Source: Bacteroidales bacterium (lineage in GTDB: Bacteria > Bacteroidota > Bacteroidia > Bacteroidales > UBA1402). Taken from it: a DNA stretch of 64,000 bases. The stretch lies in assembly GCA_017380635.1 (NCBI GenBank), contig JAFODP010000002.1, forward strand, positions 1 to 64,000. Direction: 5' to 3'. A program made the position numbers and the translations under genes. The notes below the pieces were generated by a model. The model was not told the origin of the DNA, did not search any database, and saw nothing but the letters and a program-made list of their open reading frames with translations. Below are positions 7,654-17,067 of this stretch, in pieces. Position 1 is the first letter of the stretch; the number at the start of each line of letters is the position of its first letter.

Positions 7654-10209
7654 TTAATTCCATTGAACATCAAGCTGATGCAACATAGTGGCGCTACTTC
7701 CTGTCGATCCGGTATGTTGGATTCCCAAACCTCCGAACTCGTTTTTCTCGATGCTCGTTTGTAGGTGGACCTCCTTGGGCAGGCCGTCGGGATGCTCGGG
7801 TACCTGCGATTCGGTATAGACATCGGCAGTCAATAGATTGTCCTTGACATTCAGGTTGATGTGACAATTGGTGCGGTAACAGGTGGCCGAAATGGCTTCG
7901 GAAATTTCCTTGCTTTGTCCATTTTCGTATTGCATCAAAATAAAATCGACGGCATTGGCATATTTGGTGGTACGGATGATGCGTAAACCATAACCGCTCA
8001 AAGTTTTGGTGTCGTATTTGATGAAAATATCCATGTACTGACCGGTGGCGCTACCGAAACCTTGTCCGGCGGTTTTGCAAGGATCCACCCAAAGTGCAAT
8101 GCTCATATCCTGATAAGTTCCAGCCACGGGCGTGTACAACAAGCGCGCACCTTTACCGTCTTGCAGCAAGCCATAACCCACTGCGCCATCTTGCGATGAA
8201 CCATAATACCAAGTCTTGGAAGTCTGCGTTGCCCAATTGTATTCGTGCGTGTCGGCCGGTTTGTAGGTATCAACCGTCCAGAAGCCTTCCTTGATTTCTC
8301 CTTGATATTGGCATGGGAAGGTGCGGAAATCTGTTGAAATGGCATAAGGCTTGCTTATCTGATTGGCTGTTACTGCCGCTTTGCTGATGGCTTTTTGGCT
8401 TGCACCATACTCGCTTCGAATATTTTTAGGCGATACTTCTGCCATCAGATAATAACCGATATCGTCCTTGCCGGCGGTATAGCTGTATTCCGGTTGATCG
8501 AATCGGGAAACGGCTACAGGAATGGCGTTGTTGCCTTGTTCATCGCAGCAACGATACCAGGTAATGGCCGACTGATCGGCACGTCCGAGATTATGTAATT
8601 GGTAATTTACTTTGAAGACGCCTTTGCTGTCAACACTTATATAAGGTGTGGCGCTGAAAGTGGGCGCGGGCAATGTCTTGGGCTTGATTTCAATTTGAAC
8701 GGCCGCTTGCAGTCCACTCTTGGTAGAAGCTTGCAGCAGGAACGGCTCGGCCTTTTCGCCTTGGTTAATGCCTTCCACGAAAACACCTTCCTGATTTTTT
8801 ACCAAACGACCTAAATGACGGTATTTTGGCTCGATGTTCCAAGTAACTTCCTCTTGCACAGGAATGTCGTAGAAACGGAAAGCTTCCACAGCGATTTTGG
8901 CTTTTTCACGACCGCTTTCTATGCTGTTGGCCGAAGAACGTAAACGCAGCATGGTGGCCTGATTGTCAAGATTTTCGTTCAAGGCTTTTTCGGCGGCAGC
9001 AAGCAATTCTTTTTGGTTCAGCGGATCCCAATCGTCATGGCGTCTGGCTAGTGCGTAAACATTGTAATGCGTTTTTCCTTCATATTCAAAACGATAGGCC
9101 TTAAGTGCATCTTTACCTTCCAGTTGCACCGTGTGTTCGGGCTTGCCGGCATGAAAAAGCACAGGCTTGCCATTCAGCGTTAAATTATATTGATAACAAC
9201 GCAAAGAAGGCTTGGGATATTTGGTCCATTCCAAAATCAGATCGTCCGAAGGATGCGTAAAGCGACAATCGATTAGGGCTACAGGACTGCCAACTTTGGT
9301 CAGGAATTGCTCTTTCTGGCTGATGATGTTGAAGTCGCAATCCATGAAAGCGGCACCGGTGCCATGCGTGCTCCAGAAAGGTTTGGAACTATAGAAATCT
9401 AGGTCGCAACCCAGGTAAATGCCATGTCCACAGAGCGCATCGTCGGTACATTCAAAATGACAATCTACAAAAACAGCGCGCTTGGCTCCCACGAAAGGAC
9501 AAGAATTCAATCGGCTGATGAAAGAACAATTCTTGGCAAATACTTTGTCGCTCTGGCAGATAACCAATTGCGCTTGCGTGATGGCCGTCATTCTTTTGGC
9601 GCGGTTCTTGCTTTCGTCCAAAGGATACACCAAATCGACATTGCAGTAATTACCCATGGTCAGGTTTTCGCAACGGATGCCGTCGCCGCTGAAATGGAAC
9701 ATGGTGAAATTGCCCACGGCACCTTGGGTTTGACCTCGGTTACAGGCAATTACAACGTTTTCGGGATGGTCGGTCAAACCATACAAACTTATCCAACTTT
9801 GGTCGAGCATCATGCCGAATGGCGTTCCGCCTTGAATGGGGCGTCGTATGGCGGGATCGTCCGGATCGTCAATCCAATACACGTTCGGGGCGATGTAAAC
9901 AATCGAAGGATCTTCTTCCGTTCCCGAAGGCAAATCTCTCAAGGCTTCTTTCAAATCCTTGTACACGTATGGAAGAATCTTGTCGGCCATGCGGCTGATA
10001 TTGCCGTCAACGAAAAAGGTGCGCGGGCCTAATTCGATATGCATGCCTTGGAAATTCAAGACTTCGCCATCGCAAGAGTAGGGCGCCAGCGGATCGATCG
10101 ACTTGATTTTGTCGGTGTTGATCCACATCATCGGACAATAGATGCGTAAAGCTAAAAAGGCGATCAAGAGGAGAACACCTACACCGAAGATTTTTTCTAT
10201 CTCTCTCAT
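7654..10209 (-). CDS. Membrane-anchored right-handed beta-helix protein (pectinesterase/pectate-lyase fold)
   Basis: 851 residues. A signal anchor (GVGVLLLIAFLALRIYCPMMW) begins near residue 9. Residues ~70-340 form a beta-helix-like region with repeated short strands (VFAKNCSFIS, AVFVDCHFEC, AAFMDCDFNI). It recalls pectin methylesterases, but I cannot find the classical QDTL and DFIFG motifs, so the activity is open. An Ig-like module (~550-640, TWYRCCDEQG) and a C-terminal lectin/LamG-like module (~690-851) follow. The gene starts 6 bases past the histidine-kinase stop and ends at a strong terminator, so it is the last gene of the exonuclease-kinase unit. A role on extracellular pectin-type glycans is inferred. 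Confidence 0.6.
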   Translation of the reverse strand: MREIEKIFGVGVLLLIAFLALRIYCPMMWINTDKIKSIDPLAPYSCDGEVLNFQGMHIELGPRTFFVDGNISRMADKILPYVYKDLKEALRDLPSGTEEDPSIVYIAPNVYWIDDPDDPAIRRPIQGGTPFGMMLDQSWISLYGLTDHPENVVIACNRGQTQGAVGNFTMFHFSGDGIRCENLTMGNYCNVDLVYPLDESKNRAKRMTAITQAQLVICQSDKVFAKNCSFISRLNSCPFVGAKRAVFVDCHFECTDDALCGHGIYLGCDLDFYSSKPFWSTHGTGAAFMDCDFNIISQKEQFLTKVGSPVALIDCRFTHPSDDLILEWTKYPKPSLRCYQYNLTLNGKPVLFHAGKPEHTVQLEGKDALKAYRFEYEGKTHYNVYALARRHDDWDPLNQKELLAAAEKALNENLDNQATMLRLRSSANSIESGREKAKIAVEAFRFYDIPVQEEVTWNIEPKYRHLGRLVKNQEGVFVEGINQGEKAEPFLLQASTKSGLQAAVQIEIKPKTLPAPTFSATPYISVDSKGVFKVNYQLHNLGRADQSAITWYRCCDEQGNNAIPVAVSRFDQPEYSYTAGKDDIGYYLMAEVSPKNIRSEYGASQKAISKAAVTANQISKPYAISTDFRTFPCQYQGEIKEGFWTVDTYKPADTHEYNWATQTSKTWYYGSSQDGAVGYGLLQDGKGARLLYTPVAGTYQDMSIALWVDPCKTAGQGFGSATGQYMDIFIKYDTKTLSGYGLRIIRTTKYANAVDFILMQYENGQSKEISEAISATCYRTNCHINLNVKDNLLTADVYTESQVPEHPDGLPKEVHLQTSIEKNEFGGLGIQHTGSTGSSATMLHQLDVQWN

Positions 10210-10215
10210 AATAAA

Positions 10216-11364
10216 TTATTTATGTAAAATTATTCTGAAAATACTGCCTTTCCCGATTTCCGACTGCTTGACGAAAATCTTGCCTTTGTGGTATTCTTCC
10301 ACGATGCGTTTGGCCAAAGATAATCCCAGTCCCCAACCTCTGGTTTTGGTGGTGAATCCAGGCTTGAAAATCTCTTTGTGATGCTTTTTGAGGATGCCTT
10401 TTCCGCTGTCCTGCACATCGAGTATGATTTGTGAATTCTCTTCTTTGAGGAAAAGATCGATGCGGCCTTCTCCGTTCATGGCATCGATGGCGTTTTTGCA
10501 CAAGTTTTCGATAACCCATTCAAAAAGAGGAGGATTGATGGCAATCAGACAATCGCTTTGTTCAAAATGGGTTTCGATGATAATTTTATGCGAACAACGT
10601 TTGCGCATATAGGCAGCGCTGTTTTCCAAGAGAGGAATCAAATCGCAAATTTCCGCTTTGGGCTTGGACCCGATTTTGGAGAATCTGTCGGCAATGGTTT
10701 TCAGTCGTTGGGTGTCCTTTTCAATTTCTCCGATGGTTTCGCTATCCAAGTCTTTCATTTTCAGAATTTCTACCCATGCCATCAGCGAAGAAATCGGGGT
10801 GCCCAACTGATGCGCAGTTTCCTTGGACAGACCTACCCAAATACGATTTTGTTCCGATTTCTTGGAAATGCCGTAAGTGAGTATGGTAATGGCCAAAAAT
10901 AGGAACATGACCCCCAATTGCACATAGGGAAAATATCGCAACTGTTTCAGATGCTTGGAGTCGTCGTAAAATATATACTGCGACAGATTGCGAGCCAGTT
11001 TAATTTCGATGCAACGGTTCTTGTTGATCAAGGCGTTTTTCCGTTTTTCCAAATCGGCTTCTTTGTGTTTCGGACGCAGTTGCAAATTGGCATGACTCAG
11101 TATCTGGAGGTTCTTATCCGTGAGTATGACAGGAATGTTGGTATTGCCTTCAATGATTTTCAGACTTAAGGCATAATCCATCTGTATATCCTGTTTGTTG
11201 TCCTGTGCCAAAGTGCGGATGGCTTCTGCCCATAATTCAATCTTTTCTTGTTCTTCTTCCGACAATTCCTTGGCTAAACGGTTGGAAAACCAAGTGGAAG
11301 TGAGAATGATAAGCACGGCGGTGATATAAAACACCAAGCGCAGCGGCGTAAATAGTTTACTCAT
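10216..11364 (-). CDS. Orphan sensor histidine kinase
   Basis: 382 residues. Two membrane segments (~7-25 and ~148-166) flank an extracytoplasmic sensor domain. The H-box reads SKETAHQLGTPISSLMAW (His near 182). The N-box is NLCKNAIDAMNG, and the G1/G2 boxes are DSGKGI and GWGLGLSLAKRIVEEY, with the F box at FKPGFTTK. All core ATP-binding motifs are intact, so it should autophosphorylate. No response regulator gene adjoins. It sits 3 bases after the exonuclease III gene and 6 before the beta-helix gene, likely in one transcript. The cognate regulator and signal are unknown. Confidence 0.9.
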   Translation of the reverse strand: MSKLFTPLRLVFYITAVLIILTSTWFSNRLAKELSEEEQEKIELWAEAIRTLAQDNKQDIQMDYALSLKIIEGNTNIPVILTDKNLQILSHANLQLRPKHKEADLEKRKNALINKNRCIEIKLARNLSQYIFYDDSKHLKQLRYFPYVQLGVMFLFLAITILTYGISKKSEQNRIWVGLSKETAHQLGTPISSLMAWVEILKMKDLDSETIGEIEKDTQRLKTIADRFSKIGSKPKAEICDLIPLLENSAAYMRKRCSHKIIIETHFEQSDCLIAINPPLFEWVIENLCKNAIDAMNGEGRIDLFLKEENSQIILDVQDSGKGILKKHHKEIFKPGFTTKTRGWGLGLSLAKRIVEEYHKGKIFVKQSEIGKGSIFRIILHK

Positions 11365-11367
11365 AGT

Positions 11368-12201
<834 letters not shown>

Positions 12202-12208
12202 TTATTTC

Positions 12209-14347
12209 TCAGAAGCTCCATTGCAAGCCAAAATAGATGCTGTACAATTGCATGGGTACAGATGCGATCTGCTCGGAAAAGTCCCGCCGATAAAGCACTG
12301 CGGCTTGATTATGATGATTGAATATATTGTTTAACGAAGCAAAAGCTACCAGCATACTGTTTTTTTTCAACATGAATACCTTGTTCAAACTTAAATCAAC
12401 GCGTTGATAGTCGTCCAGTCTGGATGAATTCCATGCTCCATAAATCGGAAGATAAGTTTGTGTCGCCTCTTGCCAAATGCCTTCAACGACAGGCGTGTAT
12501 CTGAGCCCGGCACGCAATTGTGCGCTGCAGGCAATGGTGAATAAATGCTCGTCGGTATAACTGATCAGCCATTTCAACCAATAAGGCAGGTCGTTGGCAG
12601 CAGGATACATTTGACCATTCCATCGGAAGTGGCTGTGTAGAAAACTATAAGACGTGCCGAGTTTCAGGCCATTCCATTCTTGTTCCCAGGAAAGTTCTAA
12701 GCCGCTCATCTGTCTTTGACAAGTTTGCCATGTTCCCTGCTCGTCAAAATAGACATCACCGGTTTCCTTTTTATAATAGCAAGCCGCCGACAGATGCGTA
12801 TTTCCATAGCGAGCATCATATTCCAACGCATATTGCCGAGACTTCTGCAAATCGATGTGCGCATCGCCACTGCTATGACAACAATAAGCATAGTATTGAC
12901 CGACAGATGCTTGCAGGCTGCTACCACCATCTATTTGGTAGCGGAGATGAGTTTGTCCGGCCAGCATCGGTCCTTCAGACTTTTCTTGTCGGGTCAACAT
13001 GCTTCGAAGTCCACAACCAAGGCTTACACGCTCTTTCTTCCATCTAAGGTAGGCAAAGGCTTCCGGCAGCTGGTAATGTAGGCAAGAATCGCTTTCTTCC
13101 ACGAACTCTCCTTTTTGACAATAGTCTATTTCCATGAATTCGTTCGAAAGACCGGCTTGCAGGTAAAGCGCATCGCTTACAAAATATTTCAGCTTGGTGT
13201 TTAGCTGATAATTGGCTTCTGCCATAGATGCATCTATGTTTGCCACTTGCATACGACCAAAACTATGGTTGTGTCCGGCGTTCAACTCAAAAAATAAACG
13301 TTGATGGGCATAATGCCAGTTGAACACACCAAAGAGACGTCTTTTCCATGCCTCGCTATTCCGTAGTTGATGTTGGTAAAACTCTTTGCCTTGGTAATCT
13401 TCGTTGATAAAGTAGGCATAATAGTTGAAAGAAGATTTTTTCCATGTGGCATGAGTATTGATACCAAGATCTCTGCTGGAAAAGGCACTCAGCATATCCT
13501 GACAATCGTTCAAGTATAGATACGGGCCTGAAAACTGATAGTTTCCATACAACTGAACAAAGGCTTTTTCGCCGATTTTCTGAGAACGTAGCACGCCGAT
13601 ATTCGCCATGGAAAGCGCTATCTGTGTTTGGCTTGCTTGTAATTGTTTTGTGCTTTTGATGTCAACCAATCCGGCAAGGCTGTTGCCAAAACTCAAAGGC
13701 GGATTTCCGGCGTGAACCCTCAAGCTTTGTATCAACTCGGTATTGAACAGACTGAAATTGCCCATGCCGCTCATCTGGGTATTCCGTACAGGATTGCTGA
13801 TATTGATGCCGTTCAACACTACTTGCGATGCCTGCGCTTCGCTTCCACGAAAAGACGGATTGGCACTCTCGGCCGTGTTGGTGGCCGCCGGAAGAACAGT
13901 CAAGGCATTCAAAGGATCACCGGCGGCCACCGGCGACAAATAAATCTCCAGCTTGTCCAGTTTTTCTAGGGAGAATTCTTCCGATACTTCCGGATTCTGC
14001 TCCAGCACCACCGCATCGAGCCTTGTCCAGTCTTCCTGTAGGACAATTTCCAAGAACTCATTGATAGGCAAATCTTTCAGCGCTTTTCTGTGACTTTTGT
14101 AGCCGATGAAACTTACCACCAAACTGTCGTTCAGAAATCTTTCTGGAATATTCAACTGAAAGCAACCTTCTTCGTCGCTGGCCGTTAACAGATGGGGATG
14201 GGCTGATAGGTAAATATTTGCCGCGAAAATAGCTTGATGGTTCTTGTCTGTTATCTTTCCAAACAGTCTGATGTCATTAGCCCAAAGCTCAGAACTGCCC
14301 AAAAACAAGAGGGCCATCATCAAGTATGTAAGATTAAATTTGACCAT
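12209..14347 (-). CDS. TonB-dependent receptor at the end of the streptolysin-S-like operon
   Basis: About 712 residues from the ATG at 14347, which gives a clean signal peptide (MVKFNLTYLMMALLFLGSSELWA). Upstream ATGs run deeper into the preceding gene. Order: carboxypeptidase-D-like domain (IRLFGKITDKNHQAIFAANI), plug (PLNALTVLPAATNTAESANP; VVLNGINISNPVRNTQMSG), and a beta-barrel ending LYSIYFGLQWSF. Its start overlaps the M50 gene stop by 28 bases, so it belongs to the peptide operon. Such operons normally carry an ABC exporter, and none is seen. The receptor could take up the product or a precursor, give self-protection, or act in outer-membrane passage. These are hypotheses. Confidence 0.85.
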   Translation of the reverse strand: MVKFNLTYLMMALLFLGSSELWANDIRLFGKITDKNHQAIFAANIYLSAHPHLLTASDEEGCFQLNIPERFLNDSLVVSFIGYKSHRKALKDLPINEFLEIVLQEDWTRLDAVVLEQNPEVSEEFSLEKLDKLEIYLSPVAAGDPLNALTVLPAATNTAESANPSFRGSEAQASQVVLNGINISNPVRNTQMSGMGNFSLFNTELIQSLRVHAGNPPLSFGNSLAGLVDIKSTKQLQASQTQIALSMANIGVLRSQKIGEKAFVQLYGNYQFSGPYLYLNDCQDMLSAFSSRDLGINTHATWKKSSFNYYAYFINEDYQGKEFYQHQLRNSEAWKRRLFGVFNWHYAHQRLFFELNAGHNHSFGRMQVANIDASMAEANYQLNTKLKYFVSDALYLQAGLSNEFMEIDYCQKGEFVEESDSCLHYQLPEAFAYLRWKKERVSLGCGLRSMLTRQEKSEGPMLAGQTHLRYQIDGGSSLQASVGQYYAYCCHSSGDAHIDLQKSRQYALEYDARYGNTHLSAACYYKKETGDVYFDEQGTWQTCQRQMSGLELSWEQEWNGLKLGTSYSFLHSHFRWNGQMYPAANDLPYWLKWLISYTDEHLFTIACSAQLRAGLRYTPVVEGIWQEATQTYLPIYGAWNSSRLDDYQRVDLSLNKVFMLKKNSMLVAFASLNNIFNHHNQAAVLYRRDFSEQIASVPMQLYSIYFGLQWSF

Positions 14348-15492
14348 AGTGGAAATGTTAATAAGCCCGTAATCAACAACCAATAAAGACTGATGCAAAT
14401 GGCAGACAAACAGAAATACAGCACGGCAAATACTTCATTTTTTCGAAGTTTCGGCCACAGACCTTGCCGTATGGCGCTCCATGCCTTTTTGGCACATTCA
14501 AAAGAATAGCCATAACAGCGTTGTAAGCCCAAAGCATCTTCCATCAGGTAATAACCATCCGTGCCGGGAAAGAAAGGATTCAGATTGGTAAAGATCTGAA
14601 CCACGTAGTAATAGAACAGGCAGGCGAGAATTAAGGCCAAGAAATTGCTTTGGTGATAAAAACAGAGCAGATTACTCAGTATGAGCAGTATCAAGGCATC
14701 CATCATGATACCGGCCAAAGAAAGCAACATGCGTTTGCGTCGGCTTGGCCACCAGCAACTATCGTCTATCTGTATGTACAGCACGGGAAACACCGCGAAC
14801 ATGCAGCCCAAGCCAATCACATCACCTTCGCCCTGATAACGCTTGTACACAAAGTAATGCCCCATCTCATGACAGAACAGGCAGCCAAAAATGGCGATGA
14901 CCAAACATAGAAACAAAGCCATGGCCGGCGTCTCTTTGATGGCGAAACCACTGAAAGCGAAAGTTGCATCGGGATGAAACAGCAAGTTGCCTATCAGTAA
15001 GAGATAGAGAAGTGCGAGTCCTATCCAATAATACTTTTGCCAGCAAGCAGATTCGGCCCACTTTTGCCAGATGCTACCTTCCAGATTGATGGAGAAAAAC
15101 TTGAAAAAACGAAGGTTGCCACGGCATTCCGCGATGATTTTCCATCCGAAAAGACGCTCTAATCCCTGGCTGAGTTTCATGCCTACATAATGAAGTCTGA
15201 TCTGCCAGTCTTTCTGTCGTTGCGCTTGGCTTTGCAGGCGACTATTTCTCAACAATTGCAAATCCTTGGCCTTCTCGATAACAGCGAAAAACGTATCCTC
15301 GTCTATCTGAAGGTGTTTCAAACAAAGCCTTACCTGTTGCAAAGACTGATGTTCGCTATAAGCCAACAGTAATTCGTATTCGGGCAAGGAAAGCGACACC
15401 AATGCACCATTGATGTCGTTCTTCAACATCAGTTGATCTCCCTTGCGCTTGAATACCATGAAATCGGAGTTCCATACCCAGGTCGTTGTCAT
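14320..15492 (-). CDS. M50-family membrane metalloprotease with RRE-like N-terminus (candidate leader peptidase)
   Basis: 390 residues. Residues ~1-85 look like a PqqD/RRE-type winged helix (VFKRKGDQLMLKNDINGALV, then a helix ending AKDLQLLRNS), the fold that binds RiPP leader peptides. Several membrane helices follow. The zinc motif CHEMGHYF lies near residue 207 (HExxH), and the third ligand region is NLNPFFPGTDGYYLMED, as in site-2 proteases. It starts one base after the sagB-like stop. In streptolysin S the protease slot is filled by the unrelated CAAX-type SagE. I infer that this protein removes the leader in the membrane. The RRE call is by fold pattern only. Confidence 0.75.
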   Translation of the reverse strand: MTTTWVWNSDFMVFKRKGDQLMLKNDINGALVSLSLPEYELLLAYSEHQSLQQVRLCLKHLQIDEDTFFAVIEKAKDLQLLRNSRLQSQAQRQKDWQIRLHYVGMKLSQGLERLFGWKIIAECRGNLRFFKFFSINLEGSIWQKWAESACWQKYYWIGLALLYLLLIGNLLFHPDATFAFSGFAIKETPAMALFLCLVIAIFGCLFCHEMGHYFVYKRYQGEGDVIGLGCMFAVFPVLYIQIDDSCWWPSRRKRMLLSLAGIMMDALILLILSNLLCFYHQSNFLALILACLFYYYVVQIFTNLNPFFPGTDGYYLMEDALGLQRCYGYSFECAKKAWSAIRQGLWPKLRKNEVFAVLYFCLSAICISLYWLLITGLLTFPLWSNLILHT

Positions 15493-15493
15493 A

Positions 15494-16309
15494 TCATTTG
15501 CCGATGAACATGGTGAGTAAAACTTGTTCGTTGGGTTCTTGAAACTGCATGAAACGATTTATTTCATGGTCGAGATAACCACCGATGGCACAGCAGGCAA
15601 TATGATTGCAACAAGCCGATAGATGAAGATTCTGACAGATGCTGCCCACGTCCATCAAGGCGAAACGCAGGCCACGATCGCCATATTTGCAGGCTACACG
15701 GTTCAGACTGGCAACAAACAACATGATGCCCGAAACCATTTTCATGTCCCAACTGCCCAGAATTTCCGGCGGAAAAATCTTCATCACTTCACGCTGCAGT
15801 TTCTCCTTGGATGCAAAATGCAGCCAGCTTTCAAGCCTTTCGTAATGCGGATTGTAGGCATACACGCCACTGTCCAGATCTTCGGTGTTCAAAGCGATGT
15901 AATACAGATCGATGGGGTAGAGTGCACCACCCGAAGCAATACTTCTTCTGGCCAGATGATGACTATGCTCCTCGAAACGTTCCGTAATGAAGTAGGCACT
16001 ACTCAAACAAGCCGACAATTCAGCTAAGGAAATGTATTCCTTGAATACGCGCGTGCTGCGTCTGCCCAATTGGATGTCTTTCAGCAGACGGCTTTGCTCT
16101 GTCAGCTTTTCGCTCAATTTGATATAATCCACGCAACCCAGTTCAAGGCTATGCTGTATGGCTTGTCGACTGTAGTATGGCGATTGCATGATGCTGCTGA
16201 TGCGTTCTCCGATTTCCATAGTATTGTATTTTGTCATCGCCGAACTTTCCAGAAAGTCCAGGGCGGCAGGACTCAAGGCCTGTTCGTAAAGAATATTATA
16301 AACGTCCAT
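15494..16309 (-). CDS. sagB: SagB-type azoline dehydrogenase (FMN-dependent)
   Basis: 271 residues. SagB/ThcOx nitroreductase-like signatures: LGRRSTRVF (FMN phosphate binding), ARRSIASGGALYPIDLYYIA, YGDRGLRFALMDVGSICQNLHLSA, and a C-terminal GYLDHEINRFM. The family oxidises thiazolines/oxazolines to thiazoles/oxazoles with FMN after the YcaO step. It overlaps the preceding TPR gene by 14 bases and is followed one base later by the protease gene, so coupling is tight. Presence of a dehydrogenase predicts aromatic azoles in the product. Confidence 0.9.
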   Translation of the reverse strand: MDVYNILYEQALSPAALDFLESSAMTKYNTMEIGERISSIMQSPYYSRQAIQHSLELGCVDYIKLSEKLTEQSRLLKDIQLGRRSTRVFKEYISLAELSACLSSAYFITERFEEHSHHLARRSIASGGALYPIDLYYIALNTEDLDSGVYAYNPHYERLESWLHFASKEKLQREVMKIFPPEILGSWDMKMVSGIMLFVASLNRVACKYGDRGLRFALMDVGSICQNLHLSACCNHIACCAIGGYLDHEINRFMQFQEPNEQVLLTMFIGK

Positions 16310-17048
16310 GTTTTTTCATTTGATCGGCCAAGTCGAGCAAGCGGCTTTCTTGAGGATAGATGGCTAAAGCTTCCATCAACAAGTCTTTGGCTTTGGTGCA
16401 TAAACCTTGGTTGTAGTAATGAATGATAAGGTAGAAATAGGCGTCCTCTCTTCCCCAGGAAGGTTGATAAGGATTTTCCTGTGTTTGGTCGGGAAGCGCC
16501 AAGGCCTGTAAGAAATATTGTTCATAGGCACTGCCGCCACCATAAAGCGCTGGTGTAAAGTAATCCTGCACCCCGGCTGCCACATAAGCGCGAAGGTTTT
16601 CACTATCGGCTTTGATGGCAGCTTGCGCATCACTTTTGGCCGCTTGGCTGATGATGGGAATTTTGAGCGTCGCGTTGTAGCGGATACTCAGGTTTCTCAT
16701 GATGGACAGCAAGGCGTAATCCTCTGAATACTTGTGTTTTTTCTCTTCCAAGGCTCGTATGCCTTCAGACAAAATCTTGGCACATTGTTTGCGGCAATCT
16801 TTCTCTTTTTCGTGCAAGGCTTGGTAAGCTAAAGCCTGTTTGTATTTGGCATAAGCCTTCCAATAGACAAGCAAGTCTTGGTCTTTAGCGGAAGTTTCTA
16901 GCTCTTGGACTAGTCGGTTGAGTGTTTCCATAGATTTGCTTTGGGTGATGGCGTGAAGGGCAAGATCAATTTCTTGTTGGTAATTTCTGGCTGTCAGCGG
17001 AGATAGCAGACAACAACAGCAGATAAAGCAGATAATCGTTTTTTTCAT
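16296..17048 (-). CDS. Periplasmic TPR protein in the streptolysin-S-like operon
   Basis: 250 residues with a signal peptide (MKKTIICFICCCCLLSPLTA), which has an unusual run of four cysteines but no clear lipobox at the cleavage site. The rest is helical with TPR-like pairs (AKYKQALAYQALHEKEKDC; KADSENLRAYVAAGVQDYF; LIIHYYNQGLCTKAKDLLME). It sits between the YcaO and SagB-type genes, 19 bases after the former and overlapping the latter, so it is an operon member. It could be a periplasmic chaperone or adaptor for export or immunity. I do not recognise a characterised homologue in other azole-peptide operons. Confidence 0.7.
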   Translation of the reverse strand: MKKTIICFICCCCLLSPLTARNYQQEIDLALHAITQSKSMETLNRLVQELETSAKDQDLLVYWKAYAKYKQALAYQALHEKEKDCRKQCAKILSEGIRALEEKKHKYSEDYALLSIMRNLSIRYNATLKIPIISQAAKSDAQAAIKADSENLRAYVAAGVQDYFTPALYGGGSAYEQYFLQALALPDQTQENPYQPSWGREDAYFYLIIHYYNQGLCTKAKDLLMEALAIYPQESRLLDLADQMKKHGRL

Positions 17049-17067
17049 GGTCTAATACTTTTAAAGT

